Counted from the stretch's first letter, positions 1-10,162 are shown. The stretch is 30,100 nucleotides of DNA from Chara braunii (GCA_003427395.1 BFEA01000129.1:2849999-2880098); one strand, 5' to 3'. Numbers and translations: made by a program. Notes: a model not told the origin generated them from the letters alone.

Positions 1-58
<58 letters not shown>

Positions 59-67
59 GCGCTGTTG

Positions 68-100
<33 letters not shown>
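1..100. repeat. (GA)n microsatellite, two blocks
   Basis: Pure GA dinucleotide runs fill 1-56 and 71-100, separated by a short GCTGTTGTGG-type spacer. The Arg-Glu reading frames across it are artefacts of the repeat. Confidence 0.97.
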
Positions 101-102
<2 letters not shown>

Positions 103-108
103 GCAGCG

Positions 109-309
109 ATGGTGGACGTGACGGCTGTGGTCCGAGAGAGGATCGACGGGAAGGAGGTCGTTATATAGGAGACGCGGTATGAGAGAGGGTTGGAGCTGGA
201 GCAACAGACGGAGTGGGGTCCCGATGTCCACACGGTCCGCACGGGCGTGTACTATGCCCTAGTCAATGGCCTTGTGGCGATTCGGATCTTTAAGTTGTAC
301 TTCGACTAG
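109..309 (+). pseudogene. Small ORF of unknown function with one internal stop
   Basis: From ATG 109 the frame runs 67 codons to TAG 307-309, with a single in-frame TAG at 166-168. The downstream part contains a hydrophobic stretch (VYYALVNGLVAIRIF). The frame is also open upstream through the GA repeat, so this could be the 3' end of a longer gene or of a transposon ORF. I recognise no family. One stop in 67 codons argues for a decayed coding piece; chance is possible. Confidence 0.25.
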
Positions 310-354
310 TACTGTAACTCTTACATTACTTAAAGTTGATGACACAAACAACAT

Positions 355-957
355 TATAATATATCCAACAAGTTAACAATGACACATTGTTCAAAGCAGA
401 AATGTTCAGCAAGGATACAATCATGACACCTTCCTCATCACAATTGTAAACAAGTATAAATCTCAACATACTTCTGCATATCGGGTGAGATGGTGGGTGT
501 ACCCATCATCACACTAAGTATTCCAAAGAAGTCCGACTCTCATCAACATCCAAACAACCGTCACGGGCGAGATGATTGGCATGCATGCACAACTTGGGGA
601 TAACCTAAAGAAATATATTTAATTTTTCCCACAAGGATTCAAGCATGACACCTTGCTAATCATATTAATTTTCTAAACCTTAAGTTGGACATGTATGGAT
701 CTTAGCACACTTTCGCACAGCGTTCCCGGATGGGCATGCCTCCCATTACACTTAGTCTTCTAGGGAAGTTCGGATCTTATCAAACATTCGAACAACATTC
801 TCGGGCGAGAGGAGAAACATGTCTGTGCAACTTAGGGATAACCTAAAGAATTATATCATCCAACAATTCAATCATGACACCTTGCTTATCTCATTTATAA
901 AGTTTAACAAGTATGGATCTCAGCACTCTTTCGCATTTGGGGCGAGTGGATGGTCGT
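355..957. repeat. Tandem repeat of about 225 bp, about 2.5 copies
   Basis: The block TCATGACACCTT recurs at 421, 643 (one change) and 872, giving periods of 222 and 229. Shared blocks inside each unit include CGGGCGAGA, GGGATAACCTAAAGAA and TATGGATCT. The copies differ by many substitutions and small indels. The stretch is AT-rich and has no gene. It could be a short satellite-like array or part of a larger element. Confidence 0.8.
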
Positions 958-994
958 CCATATGTTGGTTAGGATGAAGCCAAAAATGAATTCG

Positions 995-2219
995 TTACAA
1001 AGAGGACACAAGATAATGTCTTATTTTAACAAATAACATGTTATCCTCTCCAAGTCGCCATCTTGCTTTCTCTTGTGAGCGAGATCGTTTCCTCCTCTTT
1101 CCAGTCGCATCCTTGTTGTGTCTTCGTTTTTTCGTCCGGGGAGTCGGAGCTATGGACACTCCCCGACTTTGAACATCCGTCAGCGTTTGCACTTCAACCT
1201 CCTGATCTGTCTTCCACAAGAGTGCCCTTAAGAGAGCGCGTAGACCGTCCACAACCCCTCGCTGCTTGCGTTTTACTGCCACCCTGCCCTGTCACCTCTT
1301 TAACAACCTCTCCCTCGCCGGATTCGTTCTCACCGTACGGCGTCCCCCGAGGTGGAGGTGTACTTAAATCCGAACTGGGCACCTCAGAGGGAGTCAATTG
1401 CCCAGCAGTTCCACCATGGCAAGTCGTTGGAACGCCCGCAAATTGCCCACTTCCAGGCGACGTTGGTGGAGCTGCCTTTCCACCATGTGCTATGTTCCCG
1501 AACAACATTGGCAACGTGCGGAGTCGAATTGGCTGCACTAGCAAGTCCCACAGACCCAACGGAGTAGCGACTGTCCTCACGACCACCTTGTCTGTGCCGC
1601 ACCGACGTGATGGGATCACCAACGTGGTGGCCGCCCTAGGCTACGTCAGATACGATACTTGCATGCATGTTCGACAGCTGGCTACTCGCTATCACACGAC
1701 GAGCGATCGCATCCGCGATAGTCGGTGGAAGAAATCCACCTTGTAACAGTGCTGCAATAGCATTGCCTCCTGCCTCGCCATTGAATCCGGTGTCATGAAC
1801 ACTCTCACTGGTACACCCGGTGTAGGAACGTACGGGACAGTGTCACTTGTCAAACACCCCATATGCGTTGAGGACGCCTTGCCGCCAGCGGCGCCAGGAG
1901 GATACTGATTTGCCGGCAAGGGCACGTGAGCTTCTACTTGAAGTTTGTACGAAGGCGCATCCTCTGTGATGGAGACCCCAGAGGATGAGCTCTCCTCATT
2001 CAAGTGCAAGGCAAGGGGAAGATCAGAGATGCCCCCATCCCCGTGCTGCTGGCTTCCATGGCCCCCCCCAAAAAAGTCCCATCCCTGCCCTGAAAGCATG
2101 TGTGAGCAGCTTGGAATCGCTACCCTTCGGCTGCTGAAAACTTGTGAAAAGAGGACCCACACACCGCCCCGGATTGCAGGCGCAACCGTGCACACTTCAC
2201 CGCCGGCACCGCCGACCAT
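995..2219 (-). pseudogene. Degenerate minus-strand coding region, possibly trihelix/Myb-like
   Basis: Three minus-strand frames (2219-1692, 1622-1194, 1282-995) follow one another and look more protein-like than the overlapping plus-strand ORF. The first is Ser/Pro/Gly-rich. The last ends in a basic stretch (TKKRRHNKDATGKRRKRS) followed by a Trp..Glu motif (WRLGED), an order seen in trihelix/Myb-SANT-like proteins such as the one near 29.2 kb. It ends where the 225-bp tandem repeat begins. Introns or frameshifts would be needed to join the pieces. The family assignment is weak inference. Confidence 0.22.
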
Positions 2220-2461
2220 CTTATAAAGGCGGGGACTTCATCGACATGGGTGGCGATACACCTGGTGAGCATGCCACATTGATCCTCCATGCTTCGAGAA
2301 AAAGAACCACGTACATGTCCTACCACCGAACAGCGCCCTTCGCCCCCCCCGGACCCACCAAATCCACAGCCCCACCCCCACTCCCGCCATCCGACCTTGG
2401 GCACACCCCTTCTCAACCTGGACAGCAGAAGAATCCATCCTGGGAAGCACGCAACAACAAT
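2084..2461. repeat. Dispersed repeat, copy 1 (copy 2 at 22233-22642)
   Basis: Nearly the whole block, from CCTGCCCTGAAAG to AACAACAATGG, aligns with 22233-22642 in the same orientation. The second copy has an extra segment of roughly 35 bp after GGATTGCA. One minus-strand frame stays open and similar in both copies (GRCSVVGHVRGSFS), so it may derive from coding sequence, but no function can be named. Confidence 0.8.
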
Positions 2462-2992
2462 GGAACCACATTCTCCAATCCTTCTCGGGCACAACACGGG
2501 ACCCCTCTGCGATGTTCTATTTCGACATGGCGAAGTCAGAGATAACACCCAACCCCATCGAGGATGTCCTTCGGATGCGGGGCACAACATTGATCCCAAT
2601 AGGTGCAGTGGTCAACATGTCCCGACCGCAGACATGCGTCACTCTGCCGCGGGATTGACGTCACGTCAGCAAAAACGGTGACGTGAGACCACAGTCCATA
2701 ATCGCAGCAACAATGGAGGAACCAGCCAAGCAATGGCGGATGCGGCATGGAGACACTTGGCTTCCGTTGTCGACGAGACGGCGTTGCTGGGTAGAGTGTG
2801 GGCGGCGTCCTGCCGGTACTGGACGTAGCGGCACGGAGCATAGGGGTGGAGATGCACAGAATCTCGCCATGAAGCACTGTTTGCTTCTGCCAGTGTGCCC
2901 GCCAACGGTCACCAGACCAGGACCACAATGGGTCCGAAACAGTGTCCAATGTTGGCCCATCGTCGGGACCATGTCTGAAACCACAAGAGTAG

Positions 2993-3300
2993 ACTCTTGA
3001 AAACCAACTCCAAAATCGCTGACAGGTGTCAGACGTTACGACCTGACACCTCTTGAAAACCAAGCATCCATCGACCACCGGGCGTAGGACGTTTGAAATC
3101 TCGACAGTTGGAGGACAGTTGGAGGCGGGCATTTCGGGCTTGTCAAGCGTGACTCTTGAACCCACGTTCGGGCATTTCGGGCTTGTCAAGCGTGACTTTT
3201 GAACCCACGTTCTGACAGCTCTTGAATTTGCTTTTGGTTGCAAGCGTCCAAGAGGATGTGTGGCGGCGTCGCAACTTTTGAAAAAAAGTTTTCAAGAGTG
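2993..3300. repeat. Repeat-derived block: hairpin, 43-bp tandem duplication, CTCTTGAA motifs
   Basis: AGGTGTCAG (3024-3032) and CTGACACCT (3043-3051) form a perfect 9-bp inverted repeat. A 43-bp unit starting GGGCATTTCGGG is duplicated head to tail (3127-3169, 3170-3212). CTCTTGAA or its variants recur through the block, and TTTTGAAAA/TTTTCAAGAG near 3276-3297 is nearly palindromic. CTGACAGCTCTTGAA near 3213 resembles CTGACAGCTCT at 12.87 and 26.24 kb, suggesting kinship with the elements there. Confidence 0.6.
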
Positions 3301-4106
3301 GTGTGGCAAGCAGTGCCGTACCCCGTTCACCGTTCACGGGGTTTGTGAACAGGGGCGAGGTCCCATTAGCAGTCGGATAGCAGTGTGGCCGATCCAGTGT
3401 GACACTGAGTGGCAGCGGCCAGACAAGTTCATTACGAATTTCTGGGCTGAGAAAACAGTAAAAAGGCCAAAGAAAAAGAAAGAAACAGAGACCTCCCACC
3501 CGAAATCACGGCAGAGTGCTTCCCAGCCATCAGATCACAAATGATCTGATGGTGGTGGTTGCAAAAACAGTCAACAAAGTAACTGCCACATTTTCTGGAA
3601 TAAACTCTACTTCTGTCAGGAGTGATCCTGACACCCTCCATATACTCCGTGATTGAAGGAGGGCTCCATTCAATGAGATAATTGCACAACAGCAAGTAAA
3701 ATGCTGAAAATCTTCTATCCAGTGGGCTGAGGCCGACCCCAACCTTGTTTGGAGTTGCCCACACCCCCAACCGATTGAAAAGATTCTGGCGGGAAGCTTT
3801 CTTTGCACGGCCATGCCCAGTGTTAAGAAGAGGAGGAGGGGAACAAAGATCTCCTTACTTTTTCGGGTTATACATGTAAAGTACTGACCGTGGGATCACG
3901 AGTACTGCATGGCAGGATTTGGGTCACTCAACTGCCCCACGAACTCGTTTCTATCCTATCCCGTTGCAAGTGGGACCTCGCCCCAGAGGCCCCTAGTTCA
4001 AGGAGTTCACGGAGAGGGGGATCGTTTTTTTTTTTTTTTTTTTGGCTTGGGGATGGGGTGTTTTCTTTTTTTAGGAGGGTGGGCGGCATCGGAGGGTAAC
4101 CCTCCA
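3301..4106. other. Intergenic, no gene seen
   Basis: ORFs here are short and composition-driven. A T-run occupies about 4025-4043. I see no promoter, RNA gene or recognisable protein. Confidence 0.5.
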
Positions 4107-4405
4107 TAATTAAAAAAAAAAAAAAATTCACGCATAATATTTTGTTTTAATTTAAAGGGAAAAAAATGAACATTCTTGTTTGTTGTTTTGTTTTTTTTTA
4201 TTTCCTTTTCAATGCCATCACGGTGTGGGCATTGAGCCCCCCCAAAAAAAAAAAAAAAAAAAAAAACACCACTGTTTCGCGGTCTGGCCATTCACAGGCG
4301 CAGGGCCAAATGACCAGCAGGTGCAGGGCCACATGACCGGCCCAGGTCAAATGACAGAACACGTTCACGGTGGCGGCACTGGTGGCGAGGCCTTCAACTA
4401 GGTCA

Positions 4406-4467
4406 CAGAAAATCCGCCAGAAACACATATAAGAGACAGAAAATCCGCCAGAAACACATATAAGAGG
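4406..4467 (+). repeat. 31-bp tandem duplication carrying a TATA-like motif
   Basis: The unit CAGAAAATCCGCCAGAAACA... occurs at 4406-4436 and again at 4437-4467, each with ACATATAAGAG. The paralogous segment has one copy (near 23355-23370). TATAAG followed about 30 bp later by CACAATTCAACC, conserved in both segments, would fit a core promoter. It is 1.4 kb from the kinase ATG, so any such transcript would need a long leader or an intron. Confidence 0.55.
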
Positions 4468-4650
4468 CCCGGGACCGCACAATTCAACCCGGTTTTCAGT
4501 CTCGAGTCCATAGCCAGACCAACCAAGCTGAGGGCATACTCACACTACCACGTCTTTTCGCAAAATAGCAAATTTTATGTGGTTTTCCAGGTCACACCAC
4601 GCACTTATTTTGCTTGTCAACACAAAAAGGCACATAAACTTCATGCGGGC

Positions 4651-4748
4651 TTACATATTTTGCGCGGACCTCCAGAGGAAAAAGAAATGCTTACATATTT
4701 TGCGGGGACCTCCAGAGGAAAAAGAAATGCGATTTTGCGGGGACCTCT
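4651..4748. repeat. 40-bp tandem repeat, 2.4 copies
   Basis: The units at 4651-4690 and 4691-4730 start TTACATATTTTGCG and contain GACCTCCAGAGGAAAAAG. A third partial unit runs to about 4748. It lies inside the MITE-like insertion. Confidence 0.9.
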
Positions 4749-4809
4749 TTTGGAAGCCAAAAAAAAAAATTGAAGTGCATTGTGCTGTCTGACTACACAA
4801 CATATTTTC

Positions 4810-5010
4810 GCATCTCAAGGCCAGGTCACGACCCTGTCCTTTCTGCATCTCAAGGCCAGGTCATGACCCTGTCCTTTCTGCTTCGGGCAACAAACGGGTG
4901 AGCAGTGTGTCCCCCCGGTGGCATATAAACGCAAATTCACATACTGCTTCGGGCAACAAACGGGTGAGCAGTGTGTCCCCCCGGTGGCATATAAAGGCAA
5001 ATTCACATAC
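4810..5010. repeat. Two consecutive tandem duplications (35 bp and 66 bp)
   Basis: A 35-bp unit (GCATCTCAAGGCCAGGTCA...) repeats at 4810 and 4845. It is followed at once by a 66-bp unit (TGCTTCGGGCAACAAACGGG...) at 4879 and 4945. Each 66-bp copy contains GCATATAAA, so TATA-like boxes are duplicated again inside the element. Confidence 0.92.
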
Positions 5011-5052
5011 GTAAAATTTGCAGAAGTATGTGCTGGTGTGAGCATGCCCTGA

Positions 5053-5948
5053 GACGTAACCTGGCATCAAACGCACACTCTACTTCTGGAGAGAAAGCAA
5101 CAGACGACCACTCATTCACATCCGACCCCCCTGACCCTACCGCGGGTCCCCAGGTCTAAAACGCTCCCCCCAGGCCGTATGAGCCACCTCGTGACCAGGT
5201 TGCTTCCCTTCCCGCGAAGCTGGTTGAAGCATTTCCAGTTTTCGACAGTGCCTTCCCCCCCGGGCCGTAGTCTGTTACCGTTACTCCGTTCCCTCGCCCC
5301 TCCCCGTGAGGCTGTGACCTGACGTCCGTGCCTCGTTGATAGGTTGCATGCGAAGCCGCAGTCTATCCCTGCCAGTAGAAATAATGCACGGCCTGACGCA
5401 GAGAAGCCTTGGCTAATTTATACTGGAATGCTTTTGTATCGACGAAGAACTGATCTCTGCCACTTGTCATGCCCAGTTTCCCGCAGCAGGGAGCTGAGGC
5501 GTAAGCTTTCTACGTCACCGTGACCAGCCGCATTACAGTCGGACCATGATCAACGGTTAGGCGGGGAAGGACGTTCATTTCTCAATAAACTGCGGCCGGC
5601 AAGAACGAGGATTCCTCATTAATCGGCTCGTGTCAATTTTTTTTTTTTTTTTTTTTTTGAGAAACAGGTTACTTCCACTCCCTGGTGCGTGGCAATCAAG
5701 GCTCATTGGCCAGTTTTGCAATTAACGGCTCAGGGAAAAACAGCCCCTCAGCTCGTTTATCGCTACTATGTGTGCACCATTGACAGCGGAACGTCTCGGG
5801 ATTGTGCATGCTGATGTGATTTGATGTGGTGACTTGTCCCCCATTCCCGCCAGTTCATACGTAATAAAGCCCCCCTGGGTACGGTGTTTTTTTCCCGTTC
5901 CTTCTCATTTTAGTAGTTTCTTTTTTTCCCCGTCCCTGTACTAGTGTG
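5053..5948 (+). promoter_or_regulatory. Proximal 5' flank / leader of the receptor kinase
   Basis: This stretch is conserved with copy II (about 23480-24341) although no frame stays open in both, so it is probably non-coding promoter or leader DNA. It holds a T-run (about 5638-5659) and a pyrimidine-rich tract (about 5885-5938) ending some 10 bases before the ATG. No clear TATA box lies close to the ATG. Confidence 0.45.
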
Positions 5949-8593
5949 ATGACGCCTAGCTGTTTGATTAAGACGATACGTTTTTGCGAGAGAAGGAACG
6001 TCCGTGCGGCATTCTGTGACATTAGAAGTCGACACGTGCGCGTCCTCTTGGTGCGCGTATTCCTCTTCTCGTTTTTCCTGATCTTAGCTGCCATGCTCCG
6101 CAGCTACAGTCCGTTCGAGGGACTGTCCCGCAGATTCTCGTCGTTGGCTGTGATCTCGAATTCCGATGCGCACGTGGTTGGGCGCCTTCTGCAGGCGCCC
6201 ACATCGGCAGCCTCGCCATCTCTTCCGGTGGTATCACCGTACGAAAGCGAATGGGGACTCGAACCGGGACTCTTGATCAACAACTCGGTACGGGTCGTTG
6301 CTTCACATCCACCCCCAACAAAGGATTGTCAGTCTGTAATCGCGAACCTGGTGGTTTCGCCTCAGAAAGAACTGTACTATGTCCTCGAGCAGACCTGCTC
6401 AAACGGCAGCTCAAAGAGCAACGTCACGTCGATCAGAAAAGCCAACTTATCGAGGGCAACACAGGGATCGGACTCGGCGGATGACGAATCAACATTATTA
6501 ACCTACTTGTGGTCTTACGAAGAGCGGAACGGGTCGAGAATTGCAGAACGACCGGATTCGACCCCTTCAATGGCACCATTACGTCCTTGTCTGTTTCTGA
6601 CTCCTCCCGTCTTTCTTCCTCCACGTTTTCCTTTGAGTTTATTAACAAAATCTGTTTGGACCCTTCCGGAGAGTGTCTGGTTTATAATAGGCTCTCTTAC
6701 GGTGGACTCGAATATGTTCGGGTCGATAGCTCGGGACTTCCGTTGGATGTACCATTAGAATTAGACAGCGATTCGAAATCTATAGACAGCGATTCGGAGT
6801 CCCAGTTTAGATTCATAAATGGAAGTTACATTGGTGAGGCCATATTCCAATCTCAAAGCTTTGTGAACAATTGCCTTTATTTTTTGCAGACAAATGGGAT
6901 GCAGCTGTCCGGGTTTCACCCGTTCATCGAGGGGAGCCGACCCATAGCGGTATCCGTCTATCCAGGCCCACCAAAACGTTGGGATGGTGTTGTCGTCACT
7001 CGAGACGGGTGTCACCTCTTTTTCACCGTATGGGATACTCTGTATAGCTTGGACATCCGCACACAATGCTATCAGCTAGTAGATAAATTCTTTAGAGAGA
7101 TGGAGTACCCATCGGGTACGTTTGCGGGACTGGCATTGATGGAGAATGAAGTGGGGGAGGACGCATACTTGTACTTGGGATCTGAGGACGGGAAACTTTT
7201 TGAAGTGCAGTTGAACAGGTCTGCCAGAGGCTGCGTATTAGAACCGGAACCAAGCATTCCCCCCGCACCTGAAGATGCCGTAGAATCAGCACCAAGCATT
7301 TCCCCTGCATCTGGAGATGTAATCACTGTTCTGGTAACAGCTGTGGTGGCTGGCACAGTCGTCGCCATCATAATCGTTGCCATCTTGATTTGCCTATGGC
7401 GGAGAGCGCGCCGCCGACCAGCTGGTCCGGAACGTGCCCTGGAAGTCGGTGAGCAAGCGACGTCATCTTTACCGGAGGATGAAGCGTTGGGCGCGTGGGG
7501 AATTAAGCCGTCGCGGGTCAAGCAGTTCGCTTTCAGAGTCCTGTGGGAAAGTACGGACAAATTCAGCGAGGGTCGAAGAATTGGGGAGAAGGGAGCGTTT
7601 GGGAAGGTTTACAGGGGCTCGCTCGACGGCAAGGAGGTCGCGGTAAAGGTGATGACGGGCGAGCTAACGGACATCAAACGGAGCCAGTTTGTGGTTGAAG
7701 TGAACACCCTCAGCGGCCTCAATCATGCTAATCTCGTACAACTAGTCGGGTACTGCCTCGCGGGCGATCACTGCATCTTGGTGTACCCGTTCTTCAGAGG
7801 AGGCAGCCTGGACGGGCGGCTGTTCCCGAAGGCCGTCACTGGGAAGGATGCAAAAGCGCCGGAGACAGGCCAAATTGTCGAGGATCCATCCCCTCCGCTG
7901 ACGCTTATGGAGCGCATGAGCATCGCCTTCCAGGTTGCCAAGGGGCTCGGCTACCTTCACGACGCCGCCAGCCCCCCGATCATCCATCGGGACGTCAAAA
8001 GCAGCAACATTCTGCTCGGCGAGGGATCTGGCGAGAAGCTTCACGTCGTCTTAGCGGATTTCGGATTAGCAGCCATCGGCGAGAGGGTGTTAGACACAGG
8101 ACATGACCACGTCGTGATGACCTCTCACATCGGCGGCGCTTTCGGGTATATGTCGCCCGAGTACATGCTGAGAGTAGAGCTGTCCGAAAAGAACGATGTG
8201 TACTCTTACGGGGTACTCGTTCTGGAGCTGTTGACGGGCAGGAAGGTGGTCGGGCCGGCTCCTTCCGGGTTCGAATGGCAGACGCTCGTCGAGTGGGTGA
8301 AGCCTTTCCTTCGAGGGGCAGTCGTCCAGAGCGGAAGCATGGAGATGCCCTACCCGATACTCGATCGGTGCGTGCGGGATCAGGTGGCTGAGGAGTCCAT
8401 GAAGAAGATGGTGATGAGCACATTCGGACTGGCTTGGGAATGCGTGGAAGAGGAGTTTGGGTCCAGACGAGCGATGAGAGAAATCATTGAGCGCATTCAC
8501 AGTATGTTCCTGGAAGTGGGTTGGGATGGCCTGACGATGATGATGGTGGACCTAGAAAACGATGCGGATGATGATGCCGTAACCGCTACATGA
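5949..8593 (+). CDS. Receptor-like Ser/Thr protein kinase (RLK/Pelle type), single-pass membrane
   Basis: Probable plasma-membrane receptor kinase. ATG 5949 opens a frame with a hydrophobic segment (about 6042-6092) likely to act as signal peptide or anchor after a basic leader. The ectodomain carries NGS/NGT glycosylation sites and blade-like strands (VVTRDGCHLFF, LYLGSEDGKLFEV), suggesting a beta-propeller. An acidic DSDS pair (21-bp in-frame duplication near 6763 and 6784) and a Pro-rich stalk precede a transmembrane helix (7319-7399) and RRARRR. The kinase has a glycine-rich loop (7583-7609), VAVK lysine (7646), a Glu suited to helix C (7697), HRDVKSSN (7985; RD type), DFG (8057), SPE in the activation segment (8153) and DVYSYG, so it should be active. 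It stops at TGA 8591-8593. The first frame (5949 to at most 6758) and the second (open from 6485) differ; an intron or frameshift between about 6430 and 6560 must join them and I could not place it. Confidence 0.8.
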
Positions 8594-8675
8594 GGTCTCA
8601 AGGAATGATGAAGGTATGTTGAAAGCGGATTTACGCAGGTTTCCTTAGCAGGCCTGCTGCTGAGGGCTGCCGTTT

Positions 8676-8761
<86 letters not shown>

Positions 8762-8848
8762 NCACACACACACACTCTTTCTCTGTGTGTGTTCCGGTCG
8801 TGCATTACCTTCGCCTCGCTGGTCGCCCTTACCCAGCCTCCTTTTCCT

Positions 8849-8908
<60 letters not shown>

Positions 8909-9169
8909 CTCTTTTTCTCTCGCTCTCTTCCCTCCCGCTCAACGATCACCTACCCCCCAGCTCAACCGTTCTCGCCCCCAATCCGCGTATATCTCTGTCT
9001 GTCTTGATTCCTCTTCCTCCTCCGCGCCGCCTTCCACCCCATTTTCTTAAATTCTTTGAATCTCCCTTCCCGCAGCTGCGCATCCGCATTGCTCACCACA
9101 ATACAACGGCAGCCACATGAAGCCGCCCAGCACGTATGGTCAGCCGAATTGTTAATTCCCCCACACCCC
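8594..9169. repeat. Paired (CT)n microsatellites downstream of the kinase gene
   Basis: CT runs occupy about 8681-8761 and 8850-8904, with an ambiguous base at 8762 and a short CA run at 8763-8774. The rest is pyrimidine-rich. The long Arg-Glu or Leu-Ser ORFs here are repeat artefacts. No polyadenylation signal stood out after 8593. Confidence 0.9.
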
Positions 9170-9210
9170 GGGTTGGGGCGGAGAGGGGGGGGCGCGGGGG
9201 ACCGGGGGAG
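9170..9210 (+). other. G-run cluster able to form a G-quadruplex
   Basis: Five G-runs (9170-9172, 9175-9178, 9185-9192, 9196-9200, 9204-9208) are separated by 2-6 bases on the plus strand, meeting the usual G4 pattern. It lies 10 bases before a perfect inverted repeat. Confidence 0.6.
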
Positions 9211-9220
9211 GTGTGAAGGG

Positions 9221-9296
9221 AGTAATGTTTGCTCTACACAATTATTCATTTAATCAACACAAATATTACAAAAAATTGTGTAGAGCAAACATTACT
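9221..9296. repeat. Perfect 23-bp inverted repeat with 30-base loop
   Basis: The arm 9221-9243 (AGTAATGTTTGCTCTACACA plus ATT) is the exact reverse complement of 9274-9296. The AT-rich loop is 9244-9273. A transcript would fold into a 76-nt hairpin of small-RNA precursor size. A very short foldback transposon is the other option. Confidence 0.85.
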
Positions 9297-9853
9297 AGTT
9301 TACGGGGGAGCGCGGTTTTAGGGGGTACAATTTCGAATTTGACAAACAAGAATCAAAATAGGTGCACACGGTCACCGTCCCGACATCTTACAGAGGTCCT
9401 GTCACCTCCATTTAGTCAAGACGACCGCACGTGATTATCACTTCCAGTTTTTATTTCTTCATGCAACGCATATGCTGGACCAGATACATAAGTCTATTCC
9501 TTGTCCTGTTCAACTGTAGAAAGTTCATCGCCTTCAGTTCGTTTATACTTCGGTACTTACAGTTCGTTTACACTATCTGATTTGCAATCAAAATTTCGGA
9601 TTCAATTATTTGTTTGATGCACATCAACCCAAGTTAAACGGCTACGAGCCACGGCGCTTTGCAAAAACAAAAACGGATGCAGGACTCGCATTTCCTGACT
9701 TCATGCATTCTCATCTCCCCGGTACGTCTTCATTTGCCATGAAGGCTTTTTCTGTCTAACTGACTTGTTTCATAGCTGTTGGGGATCCCGGGAAAATGTT
9801 CTTCGCCGGAATTTCTTATAATCGTATGCTCGTCATACAATTTTGCTCCCATC
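9297..9853. other. Intergenic, no gene seen
   Basis: AT-rich sequence without a plausible ORF, RNA gene or repeat that I could recognise. A CAGTTCGTTTA motif appears twice near 9535-9570. Confidence 0.5.
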
Positions 9854-9885
9854 ACACACACACACACACAGAGCTCCGTCACACA

Positions 9886-9956
<71 letters not shown>
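9854..9956. repeat. (CA)n microsatellite
   Basis: CA runs at about 9854-9870 and 9881-9956 are broken by GAGCTCCGT. The Thr-His and Cys-Val ORFs over it are artefacts. Confidence 0.95.
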
Positions 9957-9957
<1 letters not shown>

Positions 9958-10162
9958 TCATTCGTTCGCAGCACAAACCCCTGCTTTTCCTAGCGCAGCT
10001 CACAACACACACCTTGATGACTGTTGAGGTCATGTCATCAAGAAGTGCCCCACTCAAGGGGACAGAGGGAGAAGACATCAGAAAAACTAAAATTACCGAT
10101 TGTTTTTAATAAAGCTGGATTTGAGCTGAACAGCCTAATGCGACCGAGTCAGTGGGTAAGTA

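Larger units (their letters stand above)
4532..5049. mobile_element. MITE-like element (family 2), TSD TGA
   Basis: Left end GGGCATACTCACAC (4532-4545); the right end, read in reverse complement, is GGGCATGCTCACAC (5036-5049), and similarity extends to 17 of 20 bases. It is flanked by TGA on both sides (4529-4531, 5050-5052). The block is absent from the duplicated segment near 23.43-23.47 kb, which supports insertion. There is no transposase. Three-bp target duplications and GGG-starting termini are typical of PIF/Harbinger (Tourist-like) MITEs, so that superfamily is the best guess. Most of the interior is tandem duplications. Confidence 0.7.
4107..6560 (+). repeat. Segmental duplication, copy I (5' flank and first exon region of the receptor kinase)
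   Basis: This segment aligns in order and orientation with about 23030-24950. Shared blocks include TTGTTTGTTGTTTTG, AACACATATAAGAGG, TCGAGTCCATAGCCAGACCA, GTTGCATGCGAAGCCGCAG and the N-terminal coding part from ATG 5949. Copy I has an extra block of about 520 bp at 4532-5049. Copy II loses homology just after CAGAACGGCC near 24950. Confidence 0.88.

Noticed and set aside
1063-1746. 227-codon plus-strand ORF
   Set aside because: Starts at TTG in this frame's open stretch, is Pro/Ser-rich without motifs, and overlaps more protein-like minus-strand frames.
2536-3243. 235-codon minus-strand ORF
   Set aside because: It runs through the 43-bp tandem duplication and hairpin with Cys/Trp-rich low-quality content and no motif.
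4025-4266. Homopolymer A/T runs as terminators or processed-gene tails
   Set aside because: No gene body or target-site duplication accompanies them.
5946-5948. GTG as start of the kinase ORF
   Set aside because: In a plant nuclear gene the ATG at 5949 directly after it is the natural start.
8497-9120. Long ORFs rich in Arg-Glu, Leu-Ser or Thr-His across the microsatellites (also at 9730-10434, 11977-12351, 25092-25545)
   Set aside because: They are simple-repeat translations with no domain and no conserved context.
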